Source of the DNA: Spisula solida
Taxonomy: Eukaryota; Mollusca; Bivalvia; Venerida; Mactridae
NCBI GenBank assembly: GCA_947247005.1
Contig: OX365945.1
Span: 18,854,501-18,918,500 of the forward strand
Length of the DNA: 64,000 nt
Direction: 5' to 3'
The notes beneath the pieces are model-generated. The model was not told the origin of the DNA. It saw only the letters and a list, made by a program, of their open reading frames with translations, and did not search any database. The translations under genes and the position numbers were made by a program. This document shows positions 60,541 through 64,000 of the stretch, one piece after another. Numbering within the stretch: position 1 is the stretch's first letter; each line of letters begins with the position of its first letter.

Positions 60541-61258
60541 CATTTGACCTCCAAGTGTGACATTGACCTATAACCTACAGACAGGGGCAAGGGCGTGACA
60601 TGCCGTCTCAACATTTGTGCCAAGTTACGGTATTTGAAAATCAATCAATGCATGCAGAAATTACAGCCTGGACAAAGTATAATGTGCGTATTTTAAACGT
60701 TTGACCTCCAAGGGTGACCTTGACCAATAGCCTACAGACAGGGACAAGGGCGTGACATGCCGTCTCAACGTGGTCAACATTTGTGCCAAGTTACGGTATT
60801 TGAAAATCAATCAATGCATGCAGAAATTACAGCCTGGACAAAGTATAATGGGCATATTTTAAACGTTTGACCTCCAAGGGTGACCTTGACCTATAACCTA
60901 CAGACAGGGGCAAGGACGCGACATGCCGTCTCAACATGGTAAACATTATTTGTGCCAAGTTATTTGAAAATCAATCAATGCATGCAGAAATTACAGCCTG
61001 GACAAAGTAAAATGTACATATTTCAAACATTTGACCGTTCAAGCATTACCTTGACCATAAGCCTACAGACAAGGAGTTGTGACGCAACATGAAGGTTGGT
61101 CAATGTGATCATTTTAACCTGCGGCCATTTAAAAAAACAACAAATGAATGTTAAATTTATAGACCTGACAAAAATTATGACAGACTGACCAACAGACGAC
61201 CCAACTGACCAACCTTTACTGTTGCCCCTGCCAAGAACTGGTAGGGGACAAATAATAA
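60541..61258 (-). mobile_element. Tandem-core element (family TTTGTCCCCTACC)
   Basis: Four units of 157-166 bp starting TTTGACCTCCAAGGGTGACC at 60543, 60700, 60866 and 61030, with CTACAGACAGGGGCAAGG and GACATGCCGTCTCAAC. On the minus strand the right edge is a palindromic 5' end, TTGTCCCCTACC...GGCAGGGGCAA (about 61251-61222). The 3' end near 60500 could not be defined. Confidence 0.6.
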
Positions 61259-61360
61259 AAAAAATCTTACCTTAATAGTACATGTCAGCTTCTTACTTCT
61301 TAGATTTCAGAAAAGTTCTTCGGTGATGAAGATCAGAAGTACAAATCACCTTTGATCATA

Positions 61361-61435
61361 ACTCTATATGATGTCATCACGTCACATATTATGATGTCAT
61401 CAAAGTATGATGTCATAGTTGTGATGTCATAATAG
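61361..61435. repeat. Cluster of TGATGTCAT repeats
   Basis: Four copies of TGATGTCAT within 75 bp, with one CACGTCAC between them. They resemble CRE-like sites, but could just be a short tandem repeat. Confidence 0.6.
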
Positions 61436-61439
61436 CAAT

Positions 61440-61700
61440 TACCGAGAGCACTTTGCTATCAATTAGTAATTGTTAGCATAGTAATTGATAATGCAGTGCT
61501 AGTGAATAGAAATTAATAGCACAGTGTTATTTGTTGGTAATAACAGTTAACTGGCTGTTCTCACTGTGCTATCAATTAGTATTTAATAGAAAATTCATTG
61601 ATAGCCTTATAAATGCTACCAATTAGTAATTGGTAGCACAGTTATTGATAACTAAGTGCTACCAATTAGTATTTAATAGCAGATTCATTGATAACACAGA
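61440..61700. repeat. Degenerate repeat of CTATCAATTAGTATTTAATAG
   Basis: The words CAATTAGTA and TTGATA.C recur about every 20-60 bases. A perfect palindrome, GCTACCAATT-AGT-AATTGGTAGC, lies at about 61614-61636. Confidence 0.65.
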
Positions 61701-61818
61701 CTTTGCAATAATTGTCAGTCATGACAAATATTGATTCAGACTGACAGATAATACTGTTGTCTCTTTATGCACCGGTAGGAACATTTGTTAAAGTGTTGCA
61801 TTCAGCAATCAATATGGC

Positions 61819-61834
61819 TGTAGTGTCCGCAACG
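61819..61834 (-). other. Motif CGTTGCGGACACTACA, copy 3 (inverted)
   Basis: The only copy in opposite orientation, on the 5' side of the broken transposase-like gene. Confidence 0.7.
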
Positions 61835-62137
61835 TTTGAACAGATCTTAAAGTTAACTATTATCAATAAAAATGACAACATATAAACTAATTTGTTTAAA
61901 TTGTCTTTCACTGTGATAAAACATGGTTTCTAGCTGTATATGAAGAGTATACAAAGATATCTGTGTGACATATGTCCAGATTTCGTTTGATGTTATAAAT
62001 ATGTTATCATCACTTAAAAGCAAATTAAAACATTTCTTCAACATCAAAAAGGTTTAAATGCTATAGACTTTGGTTATACTTAACTTTCTAACACAAATAA
62101 AAGAAGGACAAGTCTAATAATATGATCTTGTTAGTTG

Positions 62138-62323
62138 CGTTGTGGACACTACAATCGTTGCGGACACTACATTTGTTGTTTTGGAGAGGCTGACAAAAAG
62201 ATGGCCCATCAAAGCTGAAATGTTTGCTTAATCTTTTTGTAAACATGAGATCTATTGACAAGAAAAATTATATATGAATGACCATAGTAGTTTCAGACTT
62301 ATAGCTGCGTTGCGGACACTACA
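62138..62323 (+). other. Motif CGTTGCGGACACTACA, copies 4-6
   Basis: At 62138-62153 (one change: GTTGTGG), 62156-62171 (exact) and 62308-62323 (exact). 62324-62900 has no other feature I can support. Confidence 0.7.
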
Positions 62324-62904
62324 AAAAAGCATGACATCAGCGAACCTCAAACAAAAATAGAAATTTTTCAAATTTGATTCACGCTTACAACTTTTGTTTT
62401 AATATTTCACTTTAAATACATGTATTATGAGATATTTATGAATAATATGACAATAAATTATTAAAAATAAATATTACACTCTCCTTTATACAAAGTAGGA
62501 TGCTCAATTTCCTATATCCATAACAGACATGTAGTGCACTGCATTTATTCAGTATATCTTTATTTATAGTCCGATTTAGATCAAATAAAAGCAAAATGCT
62601 AAAGAGATAATACACTTTTGATATGTTGTATTTTTAGTGGACAGTACATGATAGCTGTCAATATACAGATCTTTAAACTTACCTATTTTTTAAATGTTAC
62701 AACATAACGCCTCAAATTGCCATTATATGGGACATAAATTACATCATTACAAACTAACGAGATGAGGGAACGATATAATTTTCACTCTGAAAGTTGGGCA
62801 TTGACCTTACTCTACTTTTAAGTACCAACAAAACTGTTCATGAAACATTATTCAAAAGCCTATAATATAATGCAAGCTAAGCTGTGTAAAATACTGTGAC
62901 ACAG

Positions 62905-63040
62905 CCGAGAGCATAACTTTGTCAATTTTAGTTCATATGACAAGAGATCTCTTGTGAGTCGGATATGTAGCCAAATACTGGATTGTTTTCCATGAAAAAT
63001 GTGCATGTCATCAGGCGGCACATGCGATTCGCGGAGCTTG
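62905..63040 (+). mobile_element. 3' end of a 158-bp-core pearl-like element
   Basis: GAGAGCATAACTTTGTCAAT followed by CTCTTGTGAGTCGGATATG, TCAGGCGGCACATGCG and the end GATTCGCGGAGCTTG. Matches the last ~135 bases of copies A and B. The 5' part is missing. Confidence 0.75.
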
Positions 63041-63586
63041 TATCAAAGGCCTAAGAAATTATATCACAATATAAGAGTATTGAAATTCCCCATCATTACT
63101 ATATATAAGAGACAGGTTGGAAACGCATTTTTCTGGCCTTCCACTATTGTTTGATCTATACTGTAATAGTGATTATAACTTCTAGAAGTGTGTGACGCTC
63201 GGTGGTTAATGTTGTTTTTAAATTTACGCGACTGTTCATGTTTACTTTTGATTAAGCGTTCGAAGTCATCTTTTGTAGGTATAACTGGTATTTTATGTTG
63301 ATGTATGCACGCAGTGTTTACGTTTTTTGTGAATTATTTGTCATATGTTAATGATTGTTTTCGCTTGTATTATCATGGCATTGTGTTTTATCTGTATTGT
63401 TTCCGGGAATCGCTACGTATGTTCTACATACATTTAATCAAGAAGCGAATACTTGATGTTTTGTTATTACTGAAATCATGCATAATACCTATCAACTCGT
63501 CCTAAGTAATAGTAAATCAAGTGTATCTAATATTGAAGCATCATTATATGAAATTGACTGGGATTACCAAACACTATAATATCAAA

Positions 63587-63880
63587 CCTCTCGTCTAGAC
63601 ATTTGATTTGGAAGTCAATCCATTAAAAAAACAAACAACATAGATACTAGTATTAAGTCAATGATTTTACAGAAAAATAATGAAAGCTCCCAAACTGAAA
63701 CTGACATTCGATATCGTCATGCTTAACAAGGCATAATTATCATCAGATAACACAATATAACTAGGAACATTTTAGAAGCCCACTAGGTCACAATGGCTGG
63801 CTAAAAATGGAAATTCGGAACAGACGATGATATGTATAACGTATAAAAACGTAGTCATATACGGCGGTCTACTGACAAAA
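63587..63880. repeat. Dispersed ~300-bp repeat, copy 2
   Basis: Diverged relative of 41632-41940, starting CTCGTCTAGACATTTGATTTGG. Remaining sequence to the window end shows nothing supported. Confidence 0.6.
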
Positions 63881-64000
63881 CCAGTTTTTCCTGGAAATGA
63901 TTATTTTTGGCAAGCAGCTGACATCATCACATCATATGACATGAGCCAATGTCACGAAATAGTATAACTGCGTAACCATGTAGCGAACCTGGATCGCTCT

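Noticed and set aside
55049..62323. A simple transposon bounded by CGTTGCGGACACTACA terminal inverted repeats
   Set aside because: Only one of six copies is inverted and it is not outermost, so the motif cannot be the plain terminal repeat of one element.

Overview
This is an AT-rich eukaryotic window that I read as genomic DNA of a marine invertebrate, most likely a bivalve mollusc. The main reasons are several families of short palindrome-ended elements with tandem-repeat cores and (TCCG)n tracts that resemble the 'pearl'/Helitron-like elements of bivalves, and tRNA-derived SINE heads including one whose body resembles mollusc SINEs. I see no complete, recognisable host gene. Almost everything I can name is a mobile element, a fossil of one, or a tandem array.

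Layout. 1-2800: the 3' end of an intron-containing transposase-like gene (plus strand) and a 360-bp tandem duplication behind it. 2851-4130: first copy of a 1.28-kb dispersed repeat. 5790-7540: GC-rich 24-bp minisatellite with a 205-bp higher-order repeat. 9540-11390: 186-bp AT-rich satellite. 11610-11930: SINE (minus). 12372-13656: second copy of the 1.28-kb repeat. 13904-17264: a complete, apparently young LTR retrotransposon with identical 798-bp LTRs, whose only gene encodes a 314-residue protein with paired zinc knuckles at both ends of a coiled coil. 17700-22800: SINE heads, a TIR element with a hAT-like MITE inside it, and a 43-bp minisatellite built from the end of a MITE. 24020-24743: LINE tail. 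27000-30900: stacked Helitron-like elements, one interrupted by another that has a 158-bp core array. 34859-36121: TIR element with TA target duplication. 38169-38397: fragment resembling a Mutator-like transposase domain. 39636-41006: MITEs. 42376-44079: LINE ORF1 relic split by a Helitron-like insertion. 44650-46175: pogo/Tigger-like transposase fossil. 47523-48076: MITE. 48591-49418: Helitron-like element. 50064-50900: purine/pyrimidine-skewed coding-like relic. 52634-53905: LINE reverse transcriptase fragment. 55155-57072: palindromic element and an inverted copy of the 158-bp-core element. 57246-60397: a second, broken copy of the transposase-like gene seen at position 1, hit twice by the same 280-bp element. 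60541-61258: tandem-core element. 61819-62323: cluster of a 16-bp motif also found on the other side of that gene.

How the parts relate: the two transposase-like genes share an intron position and carboxy-terminal sequence, and both have short repeated motifs in their flanks that could be transposase binding sites. Several small families with unrelated interiors share a 5' palindrome and a 3' hairpin followed by CTTGTT, suggesting one common mobilising enzyme. One of these insertions can be removed on paper to leave an open reading frame with no target duplication, which fixes its ends. The LTR element depends on enzymes it does not encode.
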